Shown here piece by piece: positions 30,832-41,700 of a stretch of DNA of 64,000 nt. The DNA is from Oscarella lobularis (lineage: Eukaryota; Porifera; Homoscleromorpha; Homosclerophorida; Oscarellidae). The stretch is from the NCBI RefSeq assembly GCF_947507565.1, contig NC_089178.1:2852001-2916000 (forward strand), given 5' to 3'. The first letter of the stretch is position 1. Each line of letters begins with the position of its first letter. A program made the position numbers and the translations under genes. A model generated the notes under the pieces. It was given only the letters and a program-made list of their open reading frames with translations, had not been told where the DNA came from and searched no databases.

Positions 30832-32131
30832 ATAGTCCAACTGGTGGACGCACGAAATTAGCCGGAATAAAGCCGGATCGATTAGCCTGGGGCGAGTATA
30901 CCCACAGCCACGGCTCGCGCGTGTCTCGCGTGGCAGCGTCAACGAAGACCGAATCGCCGCGGCACACGGTCAATTGACTGACCGACTGCGCGTGAAAATC
31001 GTAGAGAACGACGAGACGCGATTGGCCGCCGTTCGCATCGTGCGGAACGCGTCGATTCGATGTTGTTTCTTGCAGCGCCGGCGGCTTTGCCGTTTGGTTG
31101 ATAGGAACGAGAAAATTGCGCGGCACGAAGCCCTCGCCCTGGTCGCTTTTCGCAACCCACGCCCAGTCAGGATCGTCGTCGTTGAGCAGCGTGACGATAT
31201 CGGCGCGCTTTACGGGCACTTCGTCATCGCGGCATTCGGTAAAGTCGTAGAGCACCAAAAAGGTGCCAATCGCTTTTTTGACAAATCGCGACTCGCCGCC
31301 GCTCGTCGTTGACGTCGTACTGTCGGTCGGGGTCGAAGTCGAACCACCGAAGCCAACGTGCACTTCCGTGTAGGTCGTATGTTGTTCTTGGGCCCCCCGT
31401 GGGAACGCGGCGCCGTTGACCCTTTGACGTCCGTCTTTCCGATCGTTCACTTTGTTCGTAGCCGTCGCCGAAGCGCGAGACGCTGACGGAAGACGAACAC
31501 TGTCGTCGTCGTCGTCGTCGTCGTCGTCCGTAAGCGGCGGCGATCCAGCGTCGCCCATCCTATCGTGAAGAAGTCGCGCCGGATCGAGTCGTTCGATGCT
31601 GTCTTCGGGCGTCGTCGAAGGCGTCGGTTTTCGTCCGGGCGACGGTCGGGCATTTAGCGCGTAACTGGCCGTTTTCGTGTCGGAAGGCGATCGAGCGGTC
31701 GCTGGCGGTTTGGACGCGTCTCCCCCCACGCTCGCGCCGCCGCCGTTTTCGTGCACGGCGCCGGCAGACGACGTTGCCGACGAACGTGACGGAAGGCTAC
31801 TCGATCGGGGCGCTTGTTCGGCGCAGAACGAATAAGGCACGTAGCCCTCGTCGCCGTCCAAGTTGGCCACGTAAGCCCAATCGTTTTCGCGATATAACAT
31901 CTGGACGATGTCGCCTTCGTTGACGACTAATTCGTCGGCCATGGTCGCTTCGAACGTTTGGAGTATGACGTTGTAACAGCCCGGCGGAAAGTGCTGCGTA
32001 TTGCCCGACACTTCGTACGGTTCGTCGACGAAAGCCGGGTCCTGATAGGCGCGCTGTTGTTGCTGCTGTTGCTGTTGTTGTTTTCTTCGTCGTCGGCCGA
32101 AGCGCGTCGGACAAAAGAATGAGAACGACAT
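30830..32131 (-). CDS. Three-SH3-domain adaptor, Dlish/Vamana-like
   Basis: Single-exon gene. From the ATG at 32131 it encodes 433 aa; an upstream in-frame ATG at 32158 adds nine. I prefer the inner start because MSFSFFCPTRF plus a basic run resembles, from memory, the N-terminus of Drosophila Dlish/Vamana, a palmitoylated partner of Dachs in Fat/Dachsous planar polarity and Hippo signalling. SH3-1 spans about residues 50-100 (ending GYVPYSF), SH3-2 about 280-335 (FLVLYDF ... GFVPRNFL) and SH3-3 about 370-428 (LVVLYDF ... SGFIPANFV). The linkers are low complexity: a Gln run near the N-terminus (CAG/CAA), an Asp run near residue 205 (GAC repeat) and Ser/Thr/Pro-rich stretches. The orthology is a memory-based guess; three SH3 domains are seen. 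Confidence 0.65.
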   Translation of the reverse strand: MSFSFFCPTRFGRRRRKQQQQQQQQQRAYQDPAFVDEPYEVSGNTQHFPPGCYNVILQTFEATMADELVVNEGDIVQMLYRENDWAYVANLDGDEGYVPYSFCAEQAPRSSSLPSRSSATSSAGAVHENGGGASVGGDASKPPATARSPSDTKTASYALNARPSPGRKPTPSTTPEDSIERLDPARLLHDRMGDAGSPPLTDDDDDDDDDSVRLPSASRASATATNKVNDRKDGRQRVNGAAFPRGAQEQHTTYTEVHVGFGGSTSTPTDSTTSTTSGGESRFVKKAIGTFLVLYDFTECRDDEVPVKRADIVTLLNDDDPDWAWVAKSDQGEGFVPRNFLVPINQTAKPPALQETTSNRRVPHDANGGQSRLVVLYDFHAQSVSQLTVCRGDSVFVDAATRDTREPWLWVYSPQANRSGFIPANFVRPPVGL

Positions 32132-32871
32132 GATTTCCACTCCTTCACCCTTCCTCACAGCCTATTGGGTACGAAATGGGGGATTGAGTGCGCGAGCGTT
32201 GAACTAACATCGGCGCTAAACTGAATCATCCTGGGAATGCGCCGGCCCCTCGCTCCCACCCAGCGTTAATTCGTTACGTGGGCGCGTCCTCGTTGATTGG
32301 CTTGCGGTGCGACTTATGACCTCGCCCACGCAGCAAGGCCTCCACTAAAGCGATTTTCGGTAGGAACACCCGGTCTTCTTCCGCAACCTGACGCAATTTT
32401 AATTGCTAGTGAAACTCGCGTCCTCGCGCCTTACTCTTTCCTTTCGTCGCGCGCGCGCACGTACACTAAGTACCGTTATTTTCGCAGACGAGGCCCAAAC
32501 ATTAGCCTAATCGTTTTATCTGCCTTCCCGGAGGCGGTGCGATGAGTAACGCTTCTCTACTCAGTAGTCACTACGAGTGCTATTTTTATTCGTCAGCGCG
32601 GGGACCGATTTACGTTAGGAAGAGACGGTCAAATTCAATCAAGGGTCTCCAGCGAATTAGCACGTAGCCACGTCCGGGCCGGAATTTGACAGGGCCATAT
32701 TGCAACGGCAAGGCGCGGTCTCGAGATCGCGACTCGATGGGGGAAATTGTAATTGCTTCTAATCGATCGCAGCGACGTCAAAACGAGCGTAATTGCGCGA
32801 CGATAGTGGAGCAAGATCGCGTGCAGTACGTCAACACATCGACTCCAATAAATATCTCACACTAACAGGGC
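32132..32871. other. Intergenic region between SH3 gene and CFAP92
   Basis: About 740 bp upstream of the SH3 gene and downstream of the CFAP92 stop, both on the minus strand. A minus-strand AATAAA at 32585-32590 may end CFAP92. The rest must include the SH3 promoter. I see no other feature. Confidence 0.5.
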
Positions 32872-35800
32872 GGTTCGACGCTTCGTCGTCGTTGGAAGAG
32901 ATGCGTCTGTCGTTCTTCGTCGCTGAGAGGTTCGACGGGTCGCTTGTGGACGGGATCGAAAGATCGGTGCCACAATCTGCACAGAAAACGAGAAATAATG
33001 CATTGGACGCGGATATCCAATCAGGGTAAGAATTCGTTTGGGAGAGGGGCCCCCTTCCTAGTCATAGGACCAGATGTCCGGAAGAGGGTGCCGTCCTAAA
33101 TAGGTATCCCAACGTACACACCTGAAGCCGTCCAAATGCTCGGAATTGCCTCCCCGACGATTTCGACCCGCAATTGGTATCAGATTCTTTTCTACTGTCC
33201 AACTGCTTCCTTCGAATGGACCCGGGTGATAGCCCTGTCTATTCATTGTCTCCCTCTCGTCGTCAATCTCAGTAATCACTGATAACGGTGGCACGTTCGG
33301 AACCCCGTTTCTGCCTCGCAGTGGCAATTTGCTTGGAGGATCTTTTAGGATGTCCTTCAAGCGATCGAGCTGATTACTTGATTTTCGACCAGATGACGTC
33401 AACTCGGTGGCTGCGAGCAGACGATGCGTTTTGAAGTCCGTCGCTGGCGGTTGACTCGAATTATCATCCTCGTCGCCAGAACTGCTGTGTACACCGACGG
33501 GCATTGGCTGGCCGAAGAAGGGCATCGGCTTCGTCAACAGGTCCATGTCTTCCCGTCTCTGAGGCCAACTAAATCTCATTCTAGACAAACGAAGATCGGT
33601 CGCCGATAATCAAATTCAAGGGGGCCCCCACTTCTCATGCATGGAATAATGATAATAGGGCTTAATAGTACCGTCGAGGTCCTCTTTCGAAGAAGCTCAG
33701 CTGACCTTTCCACAGTTGGCTTGAGCTTGTTCATATGCAAAAGATTCTCTTCCCATGGCTAAAAGAAATAAAGTATGGCATTGGTGTCAATTTTGGAATT
33801 CCTGTCCTCTCTCCTTTCTATCTCTATACATTTTTAGGGTGTGTCTACTACCTGTTGAAGTTCTTCTTTTCTGGCTTCGTCTGGCAGTCCTGGATGTTGG
33901 TTCGATTCCAACGAAGTTTTTGGTCCTGGATAGATGAATTCCCTTTTAGCAGTCATTCCCCATTGGTGAAGTTCTTCTTTCCACGTGGGATAGGCCGGTT
34001 CCATAGTCATTGTATTGAAGTCTTGACAGTAGGTGAACTGGCTTCCCGGCTCCTTTTGATGTCTACCATATTTGAATTATACGACGAGTATTGTCTAGTT
34101 TACCTGGCCAAGAAGACGCCGTAGTCTATTCTTTGCCAGCTCAGTTGAGTTCAATGCTTGGCTACTGTAATTGTAGGCTACGAGCCGAGAATCGTCGCTT
34201 TTGGAACGAACGTGCGGTGGTCGTCGTCTCGTATTTTCCGTCCTCGTGTGAAGCTTCACGGCAGGGGGGGGGGGGGGAAGGGGGGGGTTAGGTATGAAAA
34301 GCAATACCGTCGTCTACAAATTACTATATTTTGTTTCAGGTAGTTTGGATTTTCTTTGGTTTTTCTTTCGGCCAACGCCTGCTCGTATGCGAAGTTTCTA
34401 TTGCTGATGGGCGTCCAAAGTCGCGATGTTTTCACGGCCTTGCGATTTTCGGTAGCACGAACGACGTTTTTACTTTCACCGGTCCTCGCTGAAAGAAAAA
34501 CGCAAGTGAATTAAGACCGCACCCCGGAACCCCAAAAGGAGAGGAAAACCTTCATCCGTTTCTTCCATCACTTTCTCCAGACTCGTAACGCCGAATTCGC
34601 GACCGAGCGCCAGTATCATCTCAGCTGAAGGAAACAATTCGTTTCTCGATACGTCAATCAACTGGGCTGCCTTGGACATCTACAGTACAGAAGACATGGG
34701 GGTTATACATTCCAGACCGCATTAATAAGAGGCAAAGGCAACCTTGTCCAAGTTGATAAGTGCCTGCAGACAAAGCTGAGGAATAACATCCTTCACGTAC
34801 ACTATTGGCTGGGCGAGAATGTCGGCGACGGGTTTATGCAGCTGCACGACGCACAAATCGACGTCGAGGTCTGCGTAGAGACGCTTGGAGAAGACCAAGC
34901 TGGAGTTGTGGAGAACTCGATAGAATTTATCGTCGTCCTCCGGCTGGGGATGGGGAATCGAATTCCAGATCTTACGAATGCCACTTCGGTGCAGGCCTTC
35001 GAGTACGATGATGTGCGCGGTTGGATCGACGACTTGGAAGCCCGTGACGACGTCCAAGTTTGGATCACTTTTCTGGGCACTGAGGCGCGGCACAACGTTG
35101 GCTTTACGTCAATGCAAATCATTGCGCTCACCTCGATAATTTGTACGTCGATAGAGCGACCTGGGCGACGTTTTGTGGCAGATTATCGAGACCGAGCGCC
35201 GCGGCGTTGATGACGCTAACGCTTTCCAACAGAAGCCGCTTTGTTTTTGCGCTTACTGCGGTTGGAAAAGCAAATACGAGCCGGGAAAAGGGGCACTGCA
35301 CAACGGGGAGAGATTTATTTATTCTCGGATCTAGACAAATGGACCAAATGTTTACTTTGACTGGTGCTGTGCCAGACGCCACTGCTGTTCCTTGCTTGGA
35401 CGCGACGAGCGGATAACTTAATTCGATTTTGAGTTTGAGCTCGCTGCCAGCATCGAGATAATTTCCAGCGAGCGTTGGTTGAGATTCTGCGGATGTAGCA
35501 GCGCTGATCGTATCTTATGCAAAATTCAACATTAATTGGCATTGACGCACCTGGGCCGATCTGCCTGAGGCGTTCGTCGTTCGAGTTCGGTCGAGGGCAA
35601 TTCAAGATGGGAGACGATAAATTGAGAAGGCACTCCCCTCTCAATAATCCGGACAGATCGAACTTGGCTACACCATAAGGATCCCACGGTTTCGAGGGCC
35701 CCTTGAAGGGATCGTGAGTCAATCTTATTCCTCCTATACAAAGCGGCGGTACATACACAATAGGGACTGTGTCTTCTGCTGTTTGTCTTACCTTCACTAT

Positions 35801-37027
35801 GGGTCAGGGTACCTATGTCCTCGTCAGATTCCAGATCACCGAATATGACGGGCTGTGCTTTGATTCCTTCAAATATTCGATCCCTGTCGTGGATTTCGAC
35901 GACAAAGGGCGGACCGCAGAGCCACTCGACGAGCAGAGCAAGATCAATCGATCCGACGAGTACAACGCCGACGTCTTCCCAAAGCAATTCCCGGTTTTGA
36001 GGGCACCCAATCGTTTTGTAAACAGGCTGATCATAGAACCGATATTGAGCGTATGCGGGAAGGCACCTAGCAGAAAGATACCATAAGCTGACAGCGCTGG
36101 TTATTGGACCCCACCTGCGCTGCAATTCGTCCCAGTTGATGGGGAAGTCGGGCATACCGGTTGCACCTCGTATACATATTGCCATTGGATTGAGCGCCTT
36201 TCTTTGCTTTTCGTCCATCAAAGTGCCGCCGATGCTGATTAGAATTCGGGCGTCTTGTAGGGGGCCGACGGGACGCTCTAGTCGCGCCTCGACGTCGACG
36301 GCATTTTTCACAAACAGCTTCGCAAGGGGAATAGCGAGAAGAGTCGTCGTCTCCTTTTCCGTTTCCAATTTCAATCTCTTTCCCTTTTTCTTCTTTTCCT
36401 TCGCCGGCGATTCGATCGAACCGACGCTATCCGGCGTGGACGATTTTATGAGTCGTTCTTTAGGCGGTAGGGGCGACGGCGACGGCGGTTGGACGCTCTT
36501 TCGCACTTCCGGTTGCGGCGGAATCGGAGCAATAGCGGACGGCGTTCGACTGGGGAGTAGGGGCTGTTGGGGCGATCGAAGTGCCTTGGGACGATCGAAT
36601 CTCGCGCGAGCCGACACTTTGTCTTTGGAGTTCCATATTTGAAGATCGACTCGATGAGAAAATAAGGCCGTAAGGAGATCCATAGTGATTTCGATCCTAC
36701 GTCTACAGAAAAGCGATTTCTTATGTCATCTTCGATTGTTTTCTCTTATAGGACTCACTTTTGCGACCAGGAGAAATAGACGAGATCGCCTTCGCGCCAC
36801 GATCGCATCACTTTCGAGTCGGAGTCGGTGTAAACTTTCGCCGCGCTGCCGAACGTCACCACGTCGGCTTTCGTCGCTTCGACGTCCGTCGGCAAAAGGC
36901 GATATTCTGTGTGAAAAAAGTGCTGCGCCTTGGCGGGATTCACGGAGCGTTTCTTGACTTCCTTCGGGCCATCGGTCGCTAGGAAAGGCTCTCTATATTC
37001 AGCTAGAGACGCGCAAAATGATTGCAT
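32872..37027 (-). CDS. CFAP92: Cilia- and flagella-associated protein 92 (CFAP92/KIAA1257-like, DUF4550)
   Basis: Likely axonemal protein; the molecular role is unknown. Exons traced on the minus strand include 36759-37027, 36115-36702, 35792-36066 and 35551-35733, then others down to 33122. The start is the ATG at 37027. A basic, Pro-rich linker precedes the DUF4550-type region (RILISIGGTLMDEKQRKALNPMAICIRGATG as a rough span, then AQYRFYDQPVYKT and EIHDRDR). The later part contains VLEGLHRSGIRKIW, and the tail has FSWPQRREDMDLL. Two C-termini are possible. Reading through the last donor at 33122 stops at 33058. Splicing to an exon at 32872-32976 adds 36 residues with protein-like composition (LWHRSFDPVHKRPVEP...). 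I favour the spliced form. The family call is from memory of KIAA1257. Confidence 0.65.
34264..34287 (-). repeat. Poly-C tract in a CFAP92 intron
   Basis: On the minus strand, C7 TT C-rich C14 near a 3' splice site, replacing the usual T-rich polypyrimidine tract. The exact run length is uncertain in the assembly. Confidence 0.7.
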
Positions 37028-37195
37028 TACGATAGAGAACGGCCTTTTCGATTGTCACAACGATGTCGACTTTGTGGCTGCTTTCCTTCGTCTTCAATTC
37101 GCTGTTCGTTCTTTTCATCGTTCGTACACTGTATCCAAAGCAACGTGACGTCGCCTCTCCGCTACGCCTCCCCGGATTTTTAGCGTGCGTTTGTC

Positions 37196-38516
37196 ATGTC
37201 CTCACTTTGGTACTCACTTTGGTTACTTTTCGTCTTCTTTCTCCGTACGCGTGCGTGGGAAGCTCTTCCCGTGCCGTTTCCACCTGAAATTGACATGCCG
37301 GACAGCGACGGTCGCGTGGGTCACCTCAAACCGTTTGGACAGCAGCGCGCACCCGAAAATCCCGTCCAAGAATACACGACGGTCATGCGACCACCCGAAT
37401 TCTGGGAGCGGCACGTCAGGGATCGAATCCCGGCCGTCTTTCGCGGAGCGGTGGCCAACTCGCCCGCCCATCGCCTATGGACAGACGAATATCTCGAAAA
37501 AAACTACGGCGATCAATACGACGTTCTCTACGAACTTCGAGACGAAGATCGTTCGAAAAGAGCACGGCGAATGAACATGCGACGATTTCTCGCCGAATAC
37601 CGGCAACACGATCGTCCTATTTACGCCGTGACGATATTGCCGGAAGCAATGCGGAAAGAACTTCCGGCGCTCCCGTGTCTCCTTTGCGGCACATTTCGTC
37701 GAAGTCTTCAGGAGGCGAATTTTTGGCTCGGCTACGGCGGAACGCGATCCGTCATCCACTTTGACGCCGATCACAATATACACTGTCTCGTAGCGGGACG
37801 AAAAGATTTCATGATGATTCATCCTCGATTTGCGGACAAGTTGCATTTGGCGCCGCGAGAGCCGAACCAAGGATCAGGATATTCGACTATTAATCCTGAC
37901 GTTGTTAATTTGGATAAATATCCGTCTGTCAGCGACGTGGAATGGGAGTGGGCGACGTTGGCTCCAGGCGACTGTATATTTATTCCGGCTCGCTATCTCC
38001 ACCAGGTGCGATCGTACGGACGATCGATATCGTCGACGGTGCTCTTCTTTCCTTATGACGAGTTCAATGAGACGGGATGCGAGAACGAGACGTTCGGATA
38101 CACAGATCTTAGTCAAGTGGAACTCGTTTGGACTTACAAGGGGGGAGATGCGGTAGGTTACAAGTCAAAGTCTAATTGTTGACTTGAGATGAAATTGCTG
38201 TTTTTAGGTCATTGATTTAGGTTATTTAAACCCCGAGCTAATACGCATCAATTTGCTGAGTTTGTTGAATGAGGATGGTGTTGTCACGTGGACACATTTT
38301 TTTCATATGTATGCGCAATCTCAAGATGGTCAATTTGAAGTAGTCAAAGCACAGTTTGATCGTCTTGATATCCACAATCGGGGTCATCTTCTCAAAGAGG
38401 ACATTGAAAATTTGCCACTTGAAATTCTAAAGACTGTTGCTCGGGAAATGGATTCAAAGCCCTACGATGAAGACGAAGACGAAAACGAAGACAAAGACGA
38501 ACACGATGAGTTGTGA
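37196..38516 (+). CDS. ER-resident JmjC (cupin-8) oxygenase with HDEL signal
   Basis: Two exons (37196-38152, 38208-38516) give 421 aa. A hydrophobic signal peptide (LWYSLWLLFVFFL) starts the protein. A cupin-8/JmjC fold follows with the Fe(II) ligands apparently intact (HFD in SVIHFDADHN, and His in PARYLHQV) and a Lys in GRKDFMMI that may bind 2-oxoglutarate. The second exon carries a helical pair with a degenerate EF-hand-like loop (DIHNRGHLLKED). It then ends in a strongly acidic tail whose last four residues are HDEL, an ER-retrieval signal. The likely role is hydroxylation of a secretory-pathway protein; the substrate is unknown. It is not a histone demethylase, given its targeting. An upstream ATG at 37063 opens an overlapping frame. 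AATAAA lies at 38653-38658. The CFAP92 start is 168 bp away, divergent. Confidence 0.8.
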
Positions 38517-38775
38517 AGTTAGATATTAGACCATGATTAGATCACCCAAGGCGTGCTAGGCCGCTAGGATTGTCATTGTACGTCACGAGTTGATATCGAT
38601 GCGTTGGCAGTTTTGCGAATGTGCGCTCGCGTGTTCGTCACTAAATCGGGCAAATAAACGCACTCTCGCACAGTCCGACATTTCGTCAAACGACTCGCTT
38701 TTCTCTCTACGCCGAACGAGACGAAAAAACCGCGTTCCTATCCACTAACGTGCTCGTCCTTTCTTCTCCAGCGCG

Positions 38776-41700
38776 ATGAAGATCGAAAAGAAACCGCAGA
38801 AGAACATAACGGAATTGGTAAGAGCGCTACAGAAGCGAAAAACGACTCTCGAAAGCGAGTGGGGCCCCTTTTTTCATTCGCGTTCCCCACCCGTCTATTT
38901 GCGCAGCCGCCTGGTTGCCAAGACTTCGTCGACGTGTTGAAAAACTGTACCGACGACGAACTAGTCGACGAGCTGCGATCCGTCGTCACGTGGAACTACG
39001 GAAAGGTGAAGATCGCGCAGGAGAGAAAGGAAAAAAAATTCCACGTTTTTCTTTTTTGCCAGTGCGAACTCTATCACTGGATCGATGTTCTGAATCGTTT
39101 CGACGACATTCTCGAACGCGCGTGTCGTGTCGGCGACGCGCCGTCGTCCGACGACGACGGCGGCGGCGGCGGCGGCGACGACGACAACGACGACGAAACG
39201 AAATGCGTGAATCTTTGCACGAATTTGGACGACGAAAAAGTAGTCGAAAAAAATTGACCGCCATTTTGGATTTTCATTTTTTTCTCTCAGACGAAACTGA
39301 TTGTGCTTCAAGTGCTCAAGTTCTCCGCTTTGCTTGTCGAACATTCGTACGCGCGACACCTGTACAGCTCCATGGAGGTAAACCACGCCTTCGAATGAGA
39401 ATGAGAATTTTTTTTTGATATTTGCTTCTTAGAGTATTGTTGCTTTGCTGGGCTCTTCTGACATGGAAATTGTCATCGCCGTTTTGAATCTTCTCTACGT
39501 GTTCAGGTTTCCTTATCTACGGGGGAAAAAAAAGCAATACTTCCTATTTCATTTTTTTTTTTCATACAGTAAACGGTCCAACTTTCTATCAAGACTTTCC
39601 ACTGATCAGAGACAGTCCCTTCAACTCAGGTTGAATTACTTGGCAGAGCCGTGGGGCGGCAAGGAGAACGGATTCGGATTAGCAGAATGCTGTCAGAATC
39701 AAGACCTGAAGGTCGCAAGCTTGTAACTTGGTATCACATATAAAACGTTGTTCGTTTTCACAGCACTTTCCCACGTCGGCGACGACGCTTCACATGGAAT
39801 TCTACATGAATCCTAACGGGAAAGAGAAATCAGCCGCTAGTTCGCTGTGTGCGATTCATTTGGATCAGCTCCATCAGGTTTTGAGAACAGAATTTGCGCC
39901 TGTGTGACTTTGTCATTGGAAATATATAGTACGAGGAAAACGTTGCCGGATTGATGCGTCACCTTGTCAAACTCTATAACATTCCTCAGGGAAAGCAGGT
40001 AGATGGGGCAAAAGAGCATTTCCCGTTTTTGAAAGAAACAAATTTCGCACTTTTTTTTTAAAGATGGGACTTTTAACGCGTATTCGTTTGGCAAAATACT
40101 TTCCCAACTTCACGTTGCGTTGCCAGTGCGTGCAAGCCCGTCTCCAAGCCATTTCCATTCTCGGTGATAGATATAGCAAAAAAAATGGGGGGTTTAATTT
40201 AATTGACGACGTTGAATATTTGCTTCAGTGTATTCCAATGCTGGCCAGGACGTCGTCAATCCCCTCCTCTATCCCGGATTCATTGAAGAACTAGTCGAAG
40301 TCCTTCAACTGGATGATCAGCGACTCGTGGTTGGTGGAACGCAATGGTTACGTGACGCTTTTGCACGTGGACAATTTTTTAAATATAGGAAATTCAAGCG
40401 GCTGCACTCCGGACTTTGACGTCGGTCATTCATCTCGATAGAAATCCAAAGTTTGTTTGGGAGAGCGAGCGCAAGTGTTTCTTACCTAGCTCTTACTGTG
40501 TAGACTCACCACAATTATTGATGCTACTGGATCGGCCAATTATCACGGTTTTCTTCCGCGATTAGTCCGACGCTGCGTTACAGCGATGACGGGTAGGTTT
40601 CACATCTACGAGTAAGAAACTACGTTACTAATTCAACTAATACAAATCTAGATTCTCAGCACGAGGCTTATCCGCAGCTCTTTTCCACGGCTCTGTTTTC
40701 GTTCCTCTATCATCTGGCAAGCTCAGAAGCAGGTAGATAATATAGCTTTCTTCTATGAACGCAGTGGTGGGTTGACACCAAGATTTTTTTTTCTTAGGTG
40801 GAGATGCTCTACTTGCTTGTGGCGTGGTGGAAACGTTGCTTCAGGTGATTGCGTGGAGACAGACGGAGCAGAGTCATATAACAGTGAGTCGATTGCTCGC
40901 GGTATTCTAAGAAGGATATCTCGATCTGTCTCGTAGTTTGTGACTCGCGCTGTGAGAATTATCGATTTGATAACGAATTTCGAAATGGGCGCTCTTCAGA
41001 CGCAGAATGGATTGTCTAGTTTGATCAAACGACTTGATGTGAGAAAGGGAGGGGTGACTGGGGCTCGCACGGTGTTTTCTATTTTTGAATTGCGCCAGTT
41101 TGAAGTGAACCAATGCCGTCTGGTTTGTCCTTTTGAGTTGCCGTCTCAAGCTCGCGGGATCGGCGAGGAAGACTCGGGGAGAAATAAAGAGAAGGAAACA
41201 GCTATGGATCTTGTAGAGGAAGCAGAGGAGCAATCGAGCGAGGCACGTGGAAATGACGAGACGGGTGCAAGTCAGATGGAAATTGATGTAGACAGGCCAG
41301 GACCTTCAACTGGTGGTGGGCGACGATCGTTCTTTACCATCATAATTCTTTGACATTTTCTTCTTATATAGCTGTGCCCGTTATAAACAAGGAGAAGAAG
41401 GATTGCGTTCAATGTCAACCCCAGAGAGCCGCACTCATTAAATCGATACTGAACTTTCTCAAGAAAGCGATTCCGGACACGGCTTTTGCCGACAGCATTA
41501 GATCGAGTGAGACAGAAAATATATGAGCACGTTTTTCTCTCATCGCGACGCGAATCTCTAGTTATGGACAGCTCGCTTCCCACTTCGCTCAAACACATCA
41601 TCAGCAATTCTGAATACTACGGACCTCCACTTTATCACTTGGGTACGATGTATCCATCCTCAGTTCGCGCGCAGGTTTTTTTTACTTTCCTTCTGTTATA

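Noticed and set aside
33890-33915. tRNA T-loop-like GGTTCGATTCC
   Set aside because: No matching acceptor, D-arm or anticodon arm around it. The same bases are a minus-strand CFAP92 exon (LESNQHPG).
37063-37287. Alternative N-terminus for the JmjC gene starting at 37063
   Set aside because: Its frame is not that of the JmjC domain and no splice joins them sensibly. At most it is an upstream overlapping frame.
39074-39277. Ser/Pro- and Val-rich antisense frames at 38961-39386
   Set aside because: They arise from the GAC/GGC repeat that encodes the Asp/Gly run of HUWE1.
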